Shown here in pieces: positions 6,787 to 15,112 of a stretch of 28,838 nt of DNA. A model generated the notes under the pieces. That model worked only from the letters and a program-made list of their open reading frames with translations, did not search any database and was not told the DNA's origin. The stretch is from a virus, in the IMG/VR virus record IMGVR_UViG_3300042569_000264, positions 1-28,838 of that record; one strand, 5' to 3'. How positions within the stretch are numbered: position 1 is the stretch's first letter; every line of letters starts with the position of its first letter. The position numbers and the translations under genes are program-made.

Positions 6787-8478
6787 ATGATCAATCCAAC
6801 AATGCATTGGTTCCTCGGTGTCATCGAAAGCGTCGATGACCCAGAACGCATCAACCGTGTCAAGGTTCGCGCAGCGGGCTATCACACCGAAGACAAGTCG
6901 CGTATCCCGACGGCAGATCTGCCATGGGCACCGATCATCACGAACACGGTGAACATGTCGTCACCGAACTACGTTCAGGGCGACTGGGTCGTCGGGTTCT
7001 TCCTTGACGGCGAACGTGGTCAGCAGCCTGTCGTGTTCGGTATCATTCACGGCATCCCTCGCGAGGCTCCGAATCCAGACCTCGGGTTCAACGACCCAGA
7101 CGGCATCTACCCGAATCGCGTCGGTGAGCCTACGACGCCTCGCAACGTCAACGGCGAGAACATCGACCAGACGAACGTCGCATGGCAGAAGAACACTTGC
7201 GCCCTCGGTATCAGCAAGGCGGATGGTTCTACATGGTCTGAGCCAACGACGCAGTATGCGGCTGAGTACTCTAAGAACCATGTCATCCAGACGCCAGCAT
7301 ACAACATGATCGAGCTGGACGACACGCAGAGTGCGGAGCGCGTCCACATCTTCCATCGCAAGGGTACGTTCATCGAGATGCACCCAGATGGTCAAATCGT
7401 CATTCGCTCGATGGGCAACAAGAACGTCATCGTCAACGGTGACACGAACATCTACTCAACTGGTGACACGAACATCACCTCAGTCGGTAACGCGAACATC
7501 CTTGCGAATGGCAACACGAACTTCTCGACTGGCGGCAACGTCTCGTGGAAGGTCGGCGGCACGATGCGCTTTGACATCGGTGGCAACCTAGACTTCGCGG
7601 TCAAGGGCGACTGGAACGTCGGCGCGGGTGGCACTGGCCGTCAGTTCGCAGGTGGCAACATGTTCATCGAGGGCGCGAAGGTCTATCTGGCTGACGGTAT
7701 CTCGAATCCAGTGGGCGATGCTGAGCCACCGATTCGTTCGACTGCTACATCTGCTCCGCTGTTTGACGCAGAGGTCGGCGCGGACGACAACGACAGCCGC
7801 GAGGCCAACGAGGCACGAGCTTCTGGTCAGGCAGCGGCAGGCATCAAGCCAAAGGCACCAGAAGAAGTCTTCACCACGGGTGAATCCGCATCGCCTGCTC
7901 CTGGCAATCGTCCAGCAGTAGCACAGACACCAGCCAACATTGATAGGAAGAACGTGTACGACACTCGACTAGGCAAATACTACACACTCGGTGACCTCAC
8001 ACGAGGCGCTGCCGATGGACGACGCCACGACGTATTCAAGGCGAAGAGTGGACTCTCTGGCGATCAGATCATCGCCAACCTCAAGTCGCTCTGTGAGAAC
8101 GTGCTTGATCCTCTGCGTGACGCAGGCGTCAAGTTCAACATCAACAGTTGCTTCCGCGACGACTCGAACTCCAACCACGGCATCGGTTGCGCGGTTGACC
8201 TCGGCTTCAACGGTATCTCGTCTGCGTTCCAAGGCGCTCAGCGCGTCTATGAGGTCGTCGGTGGCAACCTCTTCCAGTGCTTCCTTGAGTACAGCACGAA
8301 CACCGCCAAGAGCGGATGGCTCCACGTTGCCTACGTCCCAGCGGGTCAGCAGGGTCGCGGCGCTCGCATCAAGCCAGGAACTGGTGTCGTCGCTGGTGCA
8401 TCCATCAACTGGATCTCTCGTTCGGCATTCGTTGACCAGCGCCCACGTGAGACCGCACGCTTCGACGGAGCAGCATGA
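6787..8478 (+). CDS. 5: Baseplate hub spike gp5 with C-terminal M15-type peptidase domain
   Basis: A 563-residue protein. Residues 1-95 form the OB-fold collar (WFLGVIESVDDPERINRVKV, then VQGDWVVGFFLDG and PVVFGIIHGIP). Residues 211-282 are nine consecutive octads of the form xxNxxxxG (such as DTNIYSTG, DTNITSVG and NANILANG), the repeat length of the T4 gp5 triple-stranded beta-helix needle. An Ala/Pro/Ser-rich linker (about 310-390) follows. Residues about 395-540 resemble an M15/D-Ala-D-Ala peptidase: SCFRDD, then HGIGCAVDLGF with His464 and Asp471, and WLHVAY with His513 as expected zinc ligands. T4 instead has lysozyme between the OB fold and the needle. The enzyme presumably cuts peptide cross-links of the cell wall during injection. 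The gene overlaps the PAAR gene by ATGA. Confidence 0.88.
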   Translation: MINPTMHWFLGVIESVDDPERINRVKVRAAGYHTEDKSRIPTADLPWAPIITNTVNMSSPNYVQGDWVVGFFLDGERGQQPVVFGIIHGIPREAPNPDLGFNDPDGIYPNRVGEPTTPRNVNGENIDQTNVAWQKNTCALGISKADGSTWSEPTTQYAAEYSKNHVIQTPAYNMIELDDTQSAERVHIFHRKGTFIEMHPDGQIVIRSMGNKNVIVNGDTNIYSTGDTNITSVGNANILANGNTNFSTGGNVSWKVGGTMRFDIGGNLDFAVKGDWNVGAGGTGRQFAGGNMFIEGAKVYLADGISNPVGDAEPPIRSTATSAPLFDAEVGADDNDSREANEARASGQAAAGIKPKAPEEVFTTGESASPAPGNRPAVAQTPANIDRKNVYDTRLGKYYTLGDLTRGAADGRRHDVFKAKSGLSGDQIIANLKSLCENVLDPLRDAGVKFNINSCFRDDSNSNHGIGCAVDLGFNGISSAFQGAQRVYEVVGGNLFQCFLEYSTNTAKSGWLHVAYVPAGQQGRGARIKPGTGVVAGASINWISRSAFVDQRPRETARFDGAA

Positions 8479-8741
8479 GCAAGGGCGCTTCAAGAGTAGG
8501 ACAAGACAGGGCCGAGGGCATCATCCTCGGCCCTGGAGCAGATCGCGTGTTCGTGGAAGGCAAGAAGTGGTCGCTCGACCAAGACGAAGTCGCCAGCCAT
8601 TCACACTCGCCGCCTCCAACAATTCGCATGATCGCATCATCAACTCGCGTCGTCGTGCAAGGCAAGAAGCCTGTCCGTGAAGGAGACAAGGCGACTTGTG
8701 ACCACATTGCGACAGGCTCAAATCGTGTATTCGCAGGCTAA
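8475..8741 (+). CDS. 5.4: PAAR-domain spike tip protein (gp5.4-like)
   Basis: An 88-residue protein showing two related halves typical of PAAR tips: GASRVGQDRAEGIILGPGADRVFVEGKKWSLDQDEVASH, then IASSTRVVVQGKKPVREGDKATCDHIATGSNRVFAG. Visible ligand candidates for the tip metal are His90-type positions in ASHSHS and the Cys-Asp-His of ATCDHIATGS. In T4, gp5.4 (about 97 residues) caps the gp5 needle. Its start overlaps the gp5 stop, as expected for a spike-tip pair. The C-terminal RVFAG is the usual end of this phage subfamily as I remember it. Confidence 0.88.
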   Translation: MSKGASRVGQDRAEGIILGPGADRVFVEGKKWSLDQDEVASHSHSPPPTIRMIASSTRVVVQGKKPVREGDKATCDHIATGSNRVFAG

Positions 8742-8748
8742 GTAACGC

Positions 8749-9135
8749 ATGACCAAGAATCGCTACACGGACATTCTCACCTCGTTCGATCCGCATCCAC
8801 TCACTGGTGATGTTGGTCGAATCTCAGACGCAGACGCTGTCCGTCGTTCTGTTCGCAACCTTGTCCTCACTGGCAAGTACGAGCGTCGCCTCGACCCGAA
8901 CATCGGCGCGAACATCCGCTCGCTGCTCTTCGAACCAATGACTCCGTTCACGACGATTCGTCTGCGCGACTACATCGACGAGGTCATCGAGAACTACGAG
9001 CCACGTGCGATCGTGCAGAACATCATCGTTCAGCCAGACTATGACAAGCAAGAGTATTTCATCCAGATCGAGTTTCGCATCGAACAGTCCGAAGCTCCTA
9101 TTTTCCTTGACGTCTTCCTAGAGAGAATCCGCTGA
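8749..9135 (+). CDS. 25: Baseplate wedge protein gp25
   Basis: A 128-residue protein (T4 gp25 is about 132) of the GPW/gp25 family. It opens RYTDILTSFDPHPLTGDVGRI, contains DADAVRRSVRNLVLTGKYERRLDPNIGANIRSLLFEPM, and has the conserved ENYEPRAIV motif near residue 81. The C-terminal QIEFRIEQSEAPIFLDVFLERIR is the usual closing strand. gp25 resembles lysozyme-like sheath-initiator proteins of contractile systems and links the wedge core to the sheath. The start follows the PAAR stop by 7 bp; a CTAAGTA at 8738-8744 lies too close (4 nt) to act as its promoter. It overlaps gp6 as TGATG. Confidence 0.92.
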   Translation: MTKNRYTDILTSFDPHPLTGDVGRISDADAVRRSVRNLVLTGKYERRLDPNIGANIRSLLFEPMTPFTTIRLRDYIDEVIENYEPRAIVQNIIVQPDYDKQEYFIQIEFRIEQSEAPIFLDVFLERIR

Positions 9136-10901
9136 TGGCGCAGAAGTCATTCATCCCACTACAGAACCTCGACTTCAACACATACAAGGCTTCGTTGAAG
9201 GAGTTCCTCAAGACGCAGGAACAGTTCCGCGACTACGACTTCGAGGGTTCGAACCTATCGGTCTTGCTTGACCTGCTGACGCACAACACGGTCTTCAATG
9301 CCTTCTACCTGAACATGATCGGTTCGGAGATGTTCCTCGACACGGCACAGCTCCGTGACAGCATCGTATCGCACGCGAAGGAGCTGAACTACACGCCTCG
9401 CTCGCGCGCATCTGCCGTCGCGGTCGTGAACATCCGTGTCACTCCAAACGACAACCCTGCGACCATCACGATCCCGAAATACTACCCGATCGCTGGTACA
9501 TCGCCTGATGGCACACGCTTCATCTTCTTGACCAACGAACAGATCATCCTCTCGTCGTCTACGAACTACACCGCGTTCAACGTCTCGATCTACGAGGGTT
9601 CGATCGTTCGTGAAGCGTTCGAGGCACAGCGCAACTCGCGCTTCATCCTACAGAACTCGTCTGTGGATACCTCGTCTATCGAAGTCGAGATCCAGAACAG
9701 CCGAGCAGACACCACGTTGACCGCATGGGAGCGTGCGACTGCATTGTTCGGTCTGGCGCAGGACTCCAAGGTGTTCTTCGTACAGGCAGCTGACTCTGGA
9801 CGATACGAGCTTTCGTTCGGTAACGGAGTGGTCGGTGAGGCGCTTGCATTCGGCAACATCATTCGTGCAACCTATCGCATCACGGCTGGCCCAGAAGCCA
9901 ACGGTGTCCGCACGTTCTCTCGAATTCAGGACGCCGACGGCTACAGCAACATCAACATCGAGACTGTCTCTGCCGCCGCATCAGGAAGCCTCGAAGAGAC
10001 CACTGAAGACATTCGCTTCTCTGCACCGCGCTACTTCGCGACTCAGGAGCGTGCTGTCACCGCATCTGACTTCGTCACGCTGATCCGCAACCGCTTCCAG
10101 TACATTCAGGCAGCGAACGCATATGGCGGAGAGAACGCAGTGCCTCGTCAGTACGGCAAGGTCTTCATCGCAGCGAAGCCAAAGGACGCTGAGTTCCTAT
10201 CTGACGCCCAGAAGCGTGAGATTCAGGAATTCGCTCGCACACGCTGCACACTGTCTATCGATCCAGTGGTCGTTGACCCAGAGTTCCTGTACATCGTCAT
10301 TCAAGCCGACGTCAAGTACGATCCAACCAAGAGTGCAGCAGGAACCAACGGAATCGAAGCTGCCGTCCGCACTGCGATCACGGCATTCAACGAGTCTACA
10401 TTGGCAACGTTCGGGGCTGACCTGCGCCGAAGCAAGTTGATCGCAGCAATCGACGGCGCGGACAACTCGATCGTCAGCAACCAGACTAAGACGCTCATGT
10501 CGCGTCGCGTGCAAATCACTCCTGGAGTCGATTACTCTGGCACGCTGGTCTTTGGACAGCCCCTCAAGCAGGACAACGGCACGGCTCCAACAATCTTCTC
10601 TTCCAGCTTCCTCTACTCGGCGCTGGATACACAGATCAATGCACGTTTCGTTGATGACGGTAATGGTAACATGAGGATTGTTGATTCGGCAGGTGAAGTC
10701 CTGAAGGATCGCGCTGGTCGTGTTGACTATGCCGCTGGAACCGTTTCGCTCGACGCATTCAAGCTAGATCGACTCAACGAAACGTCAGTGTTCAAGCTAT
10801 ACGCCGAGGCACTGAACGATGACGTCGAGACCAACAACAACATCATCCTTCTAATCGACGATGAGGACGTCACCGTCCGCGCCGCTGGAGTTCGCATCTA
10901 A
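9135..10901 (+). CDS. 6: Baseplate wedge protein gp6 (baseplate J-like)
   Basis: A 588-residue protein (T4 gp6 is about 660). The N-terminus FIPLQNLDFNTYKASLKEFL, then YDFEGSNLSVLLDLLTHNT and FYLNMIGSEMFLDTAQLRDS, is the classic gp6 opening, followed by VSHAKELNYTPRSRASA. A central region holds ELSFGNGVVGEALAFGNII and TEDIRFSAPRYFATQERAVT, typical of baseplate J proteins, then VFIAAKPKD and the RRVQITPGVDY segment. In T4, gp6 dimers form the continuous inner ring that holds the baseplate together. Overlap with gp25 (TGATG) and a 2-bp gap to the next gene place it in the wedge operon. Confidence 0.92.
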   Translation: MAQKSFIPLQNLDFNTYKASLKEFLKTQEQFRDYDFEGSNLSVLLDLLTHNTVFNAFYLNMIGSEMFLDTAQLRDSIVSHAKELNYTPRSRASAVAVVNIRVTPNDNPATITIPKYYPIAGTSPDGTRFIFLTNEQIILSSSTNYTAFNVSIYEGSIVREAFEAQRNSRFILQNSSVDTSSIEVEIQNSRADTTLTAWERATALFGLAQDSKVFFVQAADSGRYELSFGNGVVGEALAFGNIIRATYRITAGPEANGVRTFSRIQDADGYSNINIETVSAAASGSLEETTEDIRFSAPRYFATQERAVTASDFVTLIRNRFQYIQAANAYGGENAVPRQYGKVFIAAKPKDAEFLSDAQKREIQEFARTRCTLSIDPVVVDPEFLYIVIQADVKYDPTKSAAGTNGIEAAVRTAITAFNESTLATFGADLRRSKLIAAIDGADNSIVSNQTKTLMSRRVQITPGVDYSGTLVFGQPLKQDNGTAPTIFSSSFLYSALDTQINARFVDDGNGNMRIVDSAGEVLKDRAGRVDYAAGTVSLDAFKLDRLNETSVFKLYAEALNDDVETNNNIILLIDDEDVTVRAAGVRI

Positions 10902-10903
10902 CC

Positions 10904-12616
10904 ATGCAGTACGATCGTTTCATCTCTCCATTCATCGCCAATCAGTTCCCTGACCTCTATCGCGAGGAGGGTCCTTCGTTCATTGCTTTCGTGAAGGCAT
11001 ATTACGAGTGGCTGGAGCAGGAAGGTGGCGTCTGGTCTGAAGGCAAGAGGTTGCTTGAGTACCGCGACATCGACACGACGCTGGACAAGTTCATCGAGTC
11101 GTTCCGCGCGAAGTACCTCGTCGGCGTTCCGCCTGATGTCCTTGGTGATCCACGCACGCTACAGAAGCACATCAAGGAGATCTATGCGTCCAAGGGTACG
11201 TCGCAGGGCTTGAAGCTCCTGTTCCGTCTGCTCTACAACACGGACGTCGAGGTCTACTATCCTGGTGATGACGTATTCAAGCTGTCTGACGGCAAGTGGC
11301 GTCGTCCGACCTACCTTGAGATCAGCTACACTCCATTCAACTCGCTGCTCATCGGGCAGCGCGTGTTCATGCAGCCAGAGAACGAGGGTGACGAACCAGT
11401 AGAAGCCTTCGTCGAGTCACTCGAAGTCAAGTACCGCGAAGGTCGTCGCTTGGACGTTCTCGTGGTCACGAACGTCCGTGGAACATTCAAGGCCGACCGC
11501 CTGTTGTTCTCTGATGTTCTGTCGGCAGAGAACTCACCAATCATCAAGGGATCGCTGACCTCGATCTTCAACATCGGCACGGGCTTCAACTACCAAGTCG
11601 GTGACGTCCTCGATGTCATCGGTCAGTACGGATACAGCGGTCATGCAGTCGTGACCAAAGTGTCGCGCCGCGACGGCACAGTGTTCTTCTCGATCATCGA
11701 CGGCGGCTCTGGCTACACGCTTGAGTACTCCAACATCATCCTCAACAACCCGACTTCCAATGGTGTCGGCGCTGAAGCAGAAGTGTCTGCGATCTCCAAC
11801 ACGGAGACGTTCACGACTGCGGTTGACTCTATCCAGACACAGATCACTGCAAACACCACGATCACTCAGTTCTTCAATGGGCTGACCATCGAGGAACCAA
11901 TCCTCGATCGCACGCTGAACGATGTCCTAGACGTTCGCACGTTGACCATGGGAACGATCTCTCGTCTCCGCATCGTCGCGGCTGGTCAGGGCTACACTGG
12001 TCAAGTATCGGCAGAGGCACGCGACGACATCATCGGCGGACACAATCTCCCAGATGGTCGCGGCGGCATCAAGGGCTTGAACGCTGAACTCGGCGCTCGC
12101 TCTGGTACTGGAGGAGGAGCAGTTGATGAAGTCATCGTTGTGGACAGTGGCTTCGGTTATCGTGACCTCGAGAACCTGACTCTGCGTGTTGCCGACTTGT
12201 CGCGCGAGCAGAGCAACTCCAACCCGAACGGCATCACCAATGAGATCGACGGCGTCGCGAATGTCTTCTCACAGGGCATCGGTTCTGGCTTCTGGGTCGG
12301 TAATGATGGCTTCGCAAGCGACGGTAAGTATCTGCACGACTCGTACTACTTCCAAGAGTACAGCTACGAAATTCAATCCAAGCTTCCGTTCTCACGCTAC
12401 GCCGACGTTCTCCGCACTCTATGGCATCCAGCAGGCGCGGAGCCATTCGGTCGCCCAGTCATCATCGACTCGGTTCCTGTTGAGCTAGCAGACGGTGAAG
12501 AAGCATACCAAGAGATCGAAGTCGAGCTGGAAGATGGCGTTGCGCCAATCGAAGGTGAGTCGTTCCTAGCAATTGACACCGAAGTTGAAGGTGTCATCAT
12601 TTCACTGCTTCCATAA
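10904..12616 (+). CDS. 7: Baseplate wedge protein, gp7-like
   Basis: A 570-residue protein, much shorter than T4 gp7 (about 1032). Its N-terminus ISPFIANQFPDLYREEG, then FIAFVKAYYEWLEQEGG, plus IKEIYASKGTSQGLKLLFRLLY is what I recognise from the protein after gp6 in cyanophage-like T4 relatives. Residues 150-450 have several glycine-tyrosine turn repeats: GTGFNYQVGD, DGGSGYTLEY, AAGQGYTGQV and DSGFGYRDLE. The C-terminal part (YFQEYSYEIQSKLPF, then VLRTLWHPAGAEPFGRP) is also typical. Gene order gp6 - this - gp8 fits gp7, but the alignment to T4 gp7 itself is not visible by eye, so the symbol is by position and remembered family. Confidence 0.65.
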   Translation: MQYDRFISPFIANQFPDLYREEGPSFIAFVKAYYEWLEQEGGVWSEGKRLLEYRDIDTTLDKFIESFRAKYLVGVPPDVLGDPRTLQKHIKEIYASKGTSQGLKLLFRLLYNTDVEVYYPGDDVFKLSDGKWRRPTYLEISYTPFNSLLIGQRVFMQPENEGDEPVEAFVESLEVKYREGRRLDVLVVTNVRGTFKADRLLFSDVLSAENSPIIKGSLTSIFNIGTGFNYQVGDVLDVIGQYGYSGHAVVTKVSRRDGTVFFSIIDGGSGYTLEYSNIILNNPTSNGVGAEAEVSAISNTETFTTAVDSIQTQITANTTITQFFNGLTIEEPILDRTLNDVLDVRTLTMGTISRLRIVAAGQGYTGQVSAEARDDIIGGHNLPDGRGGIKGLNAELGARSGTGGGAVDEVIVVDSGFGYRDLENLTLRVADLSREQSNSNPNGITNEIDGVANVFSQGIGSGFWVGNDGFASDGKYLHDSYYFQEYSYEIQSKLPFSRYADVLRTLWHPAGAEPFGRPVIIDSVPVELADGEEAYQEIEVELEDGVAPIEGESFLAIDTEVEGVIISLLP

Positions 12617-12625
12617 GAGAACAGC

Positions 12626-15112
12626 ATGGCGCGTAAGAAGTTTCGCCTTCGAGTCAAGAAGGGCACGTTCATTGTAGGCCAGAAGGTGTACGACAGCATC
12701 TCCAAGATGCTCGTCGGAACCATTGTTGGACTGGAGTACACCTCCAACGACATCGCCTTCCAAGTCGATCAGGCGATCGCCACACAGCGCGTCACCTCGT
12801 TTGCGACTCTGTACAACACGCTTCGCAGCACGAGCACATCTTTCGGTACAGGTCGTTCTACCGTCCGCGATACCAGCAAGTTCACTCAGTACATCGCGTC
12901 CACGAACTTCCTGACTGGCGTTGCGACGACCACGACCTATGCAACCGCATTCGGTACGAACGCGACCACCTCTCGAAACACAGACACCAGCCGCACGACT
13001 GACATCACCACGGCATACAACACGAACACCCTGTTCGCTACGAACTATGCGACGGTGTTCCTGACGACAGTCGATACGATCAGCACGTTCGACACCGCTG
13101 CTTCTACATCTCGTTCGACTGAGACCACTGGAACGACAAACCGTATCACTGCTCTAGGGACAACGCGAGCAACTGAAACTCTGCGCGTCACGACATACGC
13201 AACAAACACCGCGTATGCGACGAACTACAACACCGCATATCTGACGCAGGTCGCGACCACGTTTGCGACCACGACTGCATTCGCAACATCTGCGACAACC
13301 TCTCGCGCCACCTCGACTTCGTTCGCAACGACGTTCGCTACATCCTTCGATACGAGCGCCGCGACCGCGACCAGCAGAACAACTTCTGGTTCGACCTCAC
13401 GCAGCACGCTGACTTCGTTTGCAACGACCTTTGCAACGACCTTTGCGACTTCGTTCAACACGACCACCACATACGACACTTCTCGTTCTACGAGTGGCTC
13501 GACGACGACGGCATTCAACACTTCGTTCCTGACTACGTTCGGAACCAGTGCTTCTACGGAAACGACCAGAGCAACCGCAACCAGCCGCTCTACGAGCACG
13601 ACAACCGCATTCAACACTCTGTTCCTTACGACTGGTTCAACTTCCAGGGCGACCACCACTTCGCGAGCAACAGATACATCACGCACTACTTCATTCCAAA
13701 CATCTGGTCTGGCTGGCGCTTCTCGAGCAACTTCTCGCGGAACATCGCGTTCGACGCTCGCTACTCGCGGTACAGATAGGACGACATCATATGGCACGAC
13801 AGTGAGCGTGGGAACCAGTCGAGACACCTCTGGAACCACGACGTATGGCACCGAAGCCATTTCGACGGTGAATGGATCCTCTCCTACAAACGAACAAGCA
13901 CAGGTCGACATCGCTTCATTTGAATCTGCTGGATATGTTCTAGTCGCGGGGCCAGAGTTCCTCGATACGACCCCAGCGCAGTGGGTTTGGACTGTACAGA
14001 GGACTTCGACGATCCAGACCTCTCGTTCCACTTCTGGAACTACTTCGTACATCACGAACTTCGTTCAAGACACGAGTGTTCAGACGTTCTTCAATACGCA
14101 ATTCCTGACGAACTTCACGTTCGTCACAGCATACAACACGTTCTACGATTCGACAGTGCTCTTCGACACCAGTCGTTCTACTTCGTTCGCAACCACGACT
14201 GCATTCGGTACGACCACGACGTTCGCAACCACGTATGACACGGCGGGCACGACATTGCGAGCAACGAACACGACCACCACGTTCAACACGACGACAGGCT
14301 TCGCAACCACGACAGCGTTCGACACCTCGGCCACGACTTCTCGAGCAACCTCGCAGGCGACATCCACTTCGATCAACACGTTCTTCCAGACCTCTGGCTC
14401 AACCCAGACCACTGGAAGTACCTCGCGCGATACGACTCAGGCTACCTCTCGAGCAACAACTACGGTCTTTGATACCAGCTTCAGCACGGTCTTCAACACG
14501 ACCACTTCGTTCCAGACCACTGGTTCAACCTCGGCATCCACGACTGGTTCTACGACCACTTCGTATGCGACCACGTTCGACACCACTCGTTCCACTGACA
14601 CTTCTGCGATCACTGGAAGCGACACCACTCGCGCAACGACTCGCGACACCAACGGAACGACATCGTTCGATACTTCGCGAAGCACGTTCTTCAACACGAC
14701 GACGGCATTCGACACGCTGTTCGCGACCATCTTCGCTACCGTGTTCAATACGGCAACCACGTTCGACACAGCATTCGCGACAACGCGCGCAACAGTTTCT
14801 GTCTTTGAAACGAACCGTGGAACAACGCTGCTGACTTCTCGTGGCACGGGAACTTCTCGCCTGACGCAAGTAAATACGACGTTCGCGACTTCCACGAACT
14901 TCTCGACGAACTACGATACGAGTGTCTTGACCAGTCGTTCGACCGATACAGGCGTTTCGACCACTCGCAACACCGACCAGTTCAACCAGACTTCGTTCGG
15001 TACGAACTACATCACCACGTACGACACGGTCGCAACTACTTCGACCGCATACGACACAAGCCTCGAAACGGGCCGAGTCACCGCATTTGACACCGACAGC
15101 AGAGTGATCTAA
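12626..15112 (+). CDS. Thr-rich tetrapeptide-repeat structural protein
   Basis: An 828-residue protein. Residues 1-50 are a basic, ordinary-looking head (MARKKFRLRVKKGTFIVGQK). Most of the rest is a repeat in which every second residue alternates between Thr and an aromatic, Arg or Gly residue, giving tetrads T-x-[F/Y/R/G]-x (for example TSFATTFATTFATSFNTTTT, or TSRSTSGTTSYIT). The alternation fits a long beta-strand or beta-solenoid with one Thr ladder. A non-repeat island interrupts it at about residues 410-460 (VNGSSPTNEQAQVDIASFES, then GPEFLDTTPAQWVWTVQRT). Similar Thr/Phe/Arg repeat proteins occur in cyanophage structural regions, as I remember, with no assigned function. It lies between the gp7-like gene and gp8, so it is probably a virion or tail-periphery protein. 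Confidence 0.85.
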   Translation: MARKKFRLRVKKGTFIVGQKVYDSISKMLVGTIVGLEYTSNDIAFQVDQAIATQRVTSFATLYNTLRSTSTSFGTGRSTVRDTSKFTQYIASTNFLTGVATTTTYATAFGTNATTSRNTDTSRTTDITTAYNTNTLFATNYATVFLTTVDTISTFDTAASTSRSTETTGTTNRITALGTTRATETLRVTTYATNTAYATNYNTAYLTQVATTFATTTAFATSATTSRATSTSFATTFATSFDTSAATATSRTTSGSTSRSTLTSFATTFATTFATSFNTTTTYDTSRSTSGSTTTAFNTSFLTTFGTSASTETTRATATSRSTSTTTAFNTLFLTTGSTSRATTTSRATDTSRTTSFQTSGLAGASRATSRGTSRSTLATRGTDRTTSYGTTVSVGTSRDTSGTTTYGTEAISTVNGSSPTNEQAQVDIASFESAGYVLVAGPEFLDTTPAQWVWTVQRTSTIQTSRSTSGTTSYITNFVQDTSVQTFFNTQFLTNFTFVTAYNTFYDSTVLFDTSRSTSFATTTAFGTTTTFATTYDTAGTTLRATNTTTTFNTTTGFATTTAFDTSATTSRATSQATSTSINTFFQTSGSTQTTGSTSRDTTQATSRATTTVFDTSFSTVFNTTTSFQTTGSTSASTTGSTTTSYATTFDTTRSTDTSAITGSDTTRATTRDTNGTTSFDTSRSTFFNTTTAFDTLFATIFATVFNTATTFDTAFATTRATVSVFETNRGTTLLTSRGTGTSRLTQVNTTFATSTNFSTNYDTSVLTSRSTDTGVSTTRNTDQFNQTSFGTNYITTYDTVATTSTAYDTSLETGRVTAFDTDSRVI

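Noticed and set aside
8738-8744. CTAAGTA before gp25 as another late promoter
   Set aside because: Only 4 nt separate it from the ATG, too short for a leader, and it arises from the PAAR stop (GGC TAA). Copies at 16570-16576 and 27167-27173 are inside genes. The heptamer is not enriched overall.
13225-14055. Long minus-strand ORF of 276 codons, very rich in Val, Glu, Arg and Ala
   Set aside because: It is the antisense shadow of the Thr-repeat gene: ACN/TTC/TCG codons read backwards give Val, Glu and Arg. It has no ribosome site and no protein-like composition. The same applies to 14143-14412 and 14437-14895.
12800-15090. CRISPR-like or simple tandem DNA repeat
   Set aside because: Repetition is at the level of amino-acid pattern with varied codons. 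There is no fixed repeat/spacer length, and the frame is open throughout.
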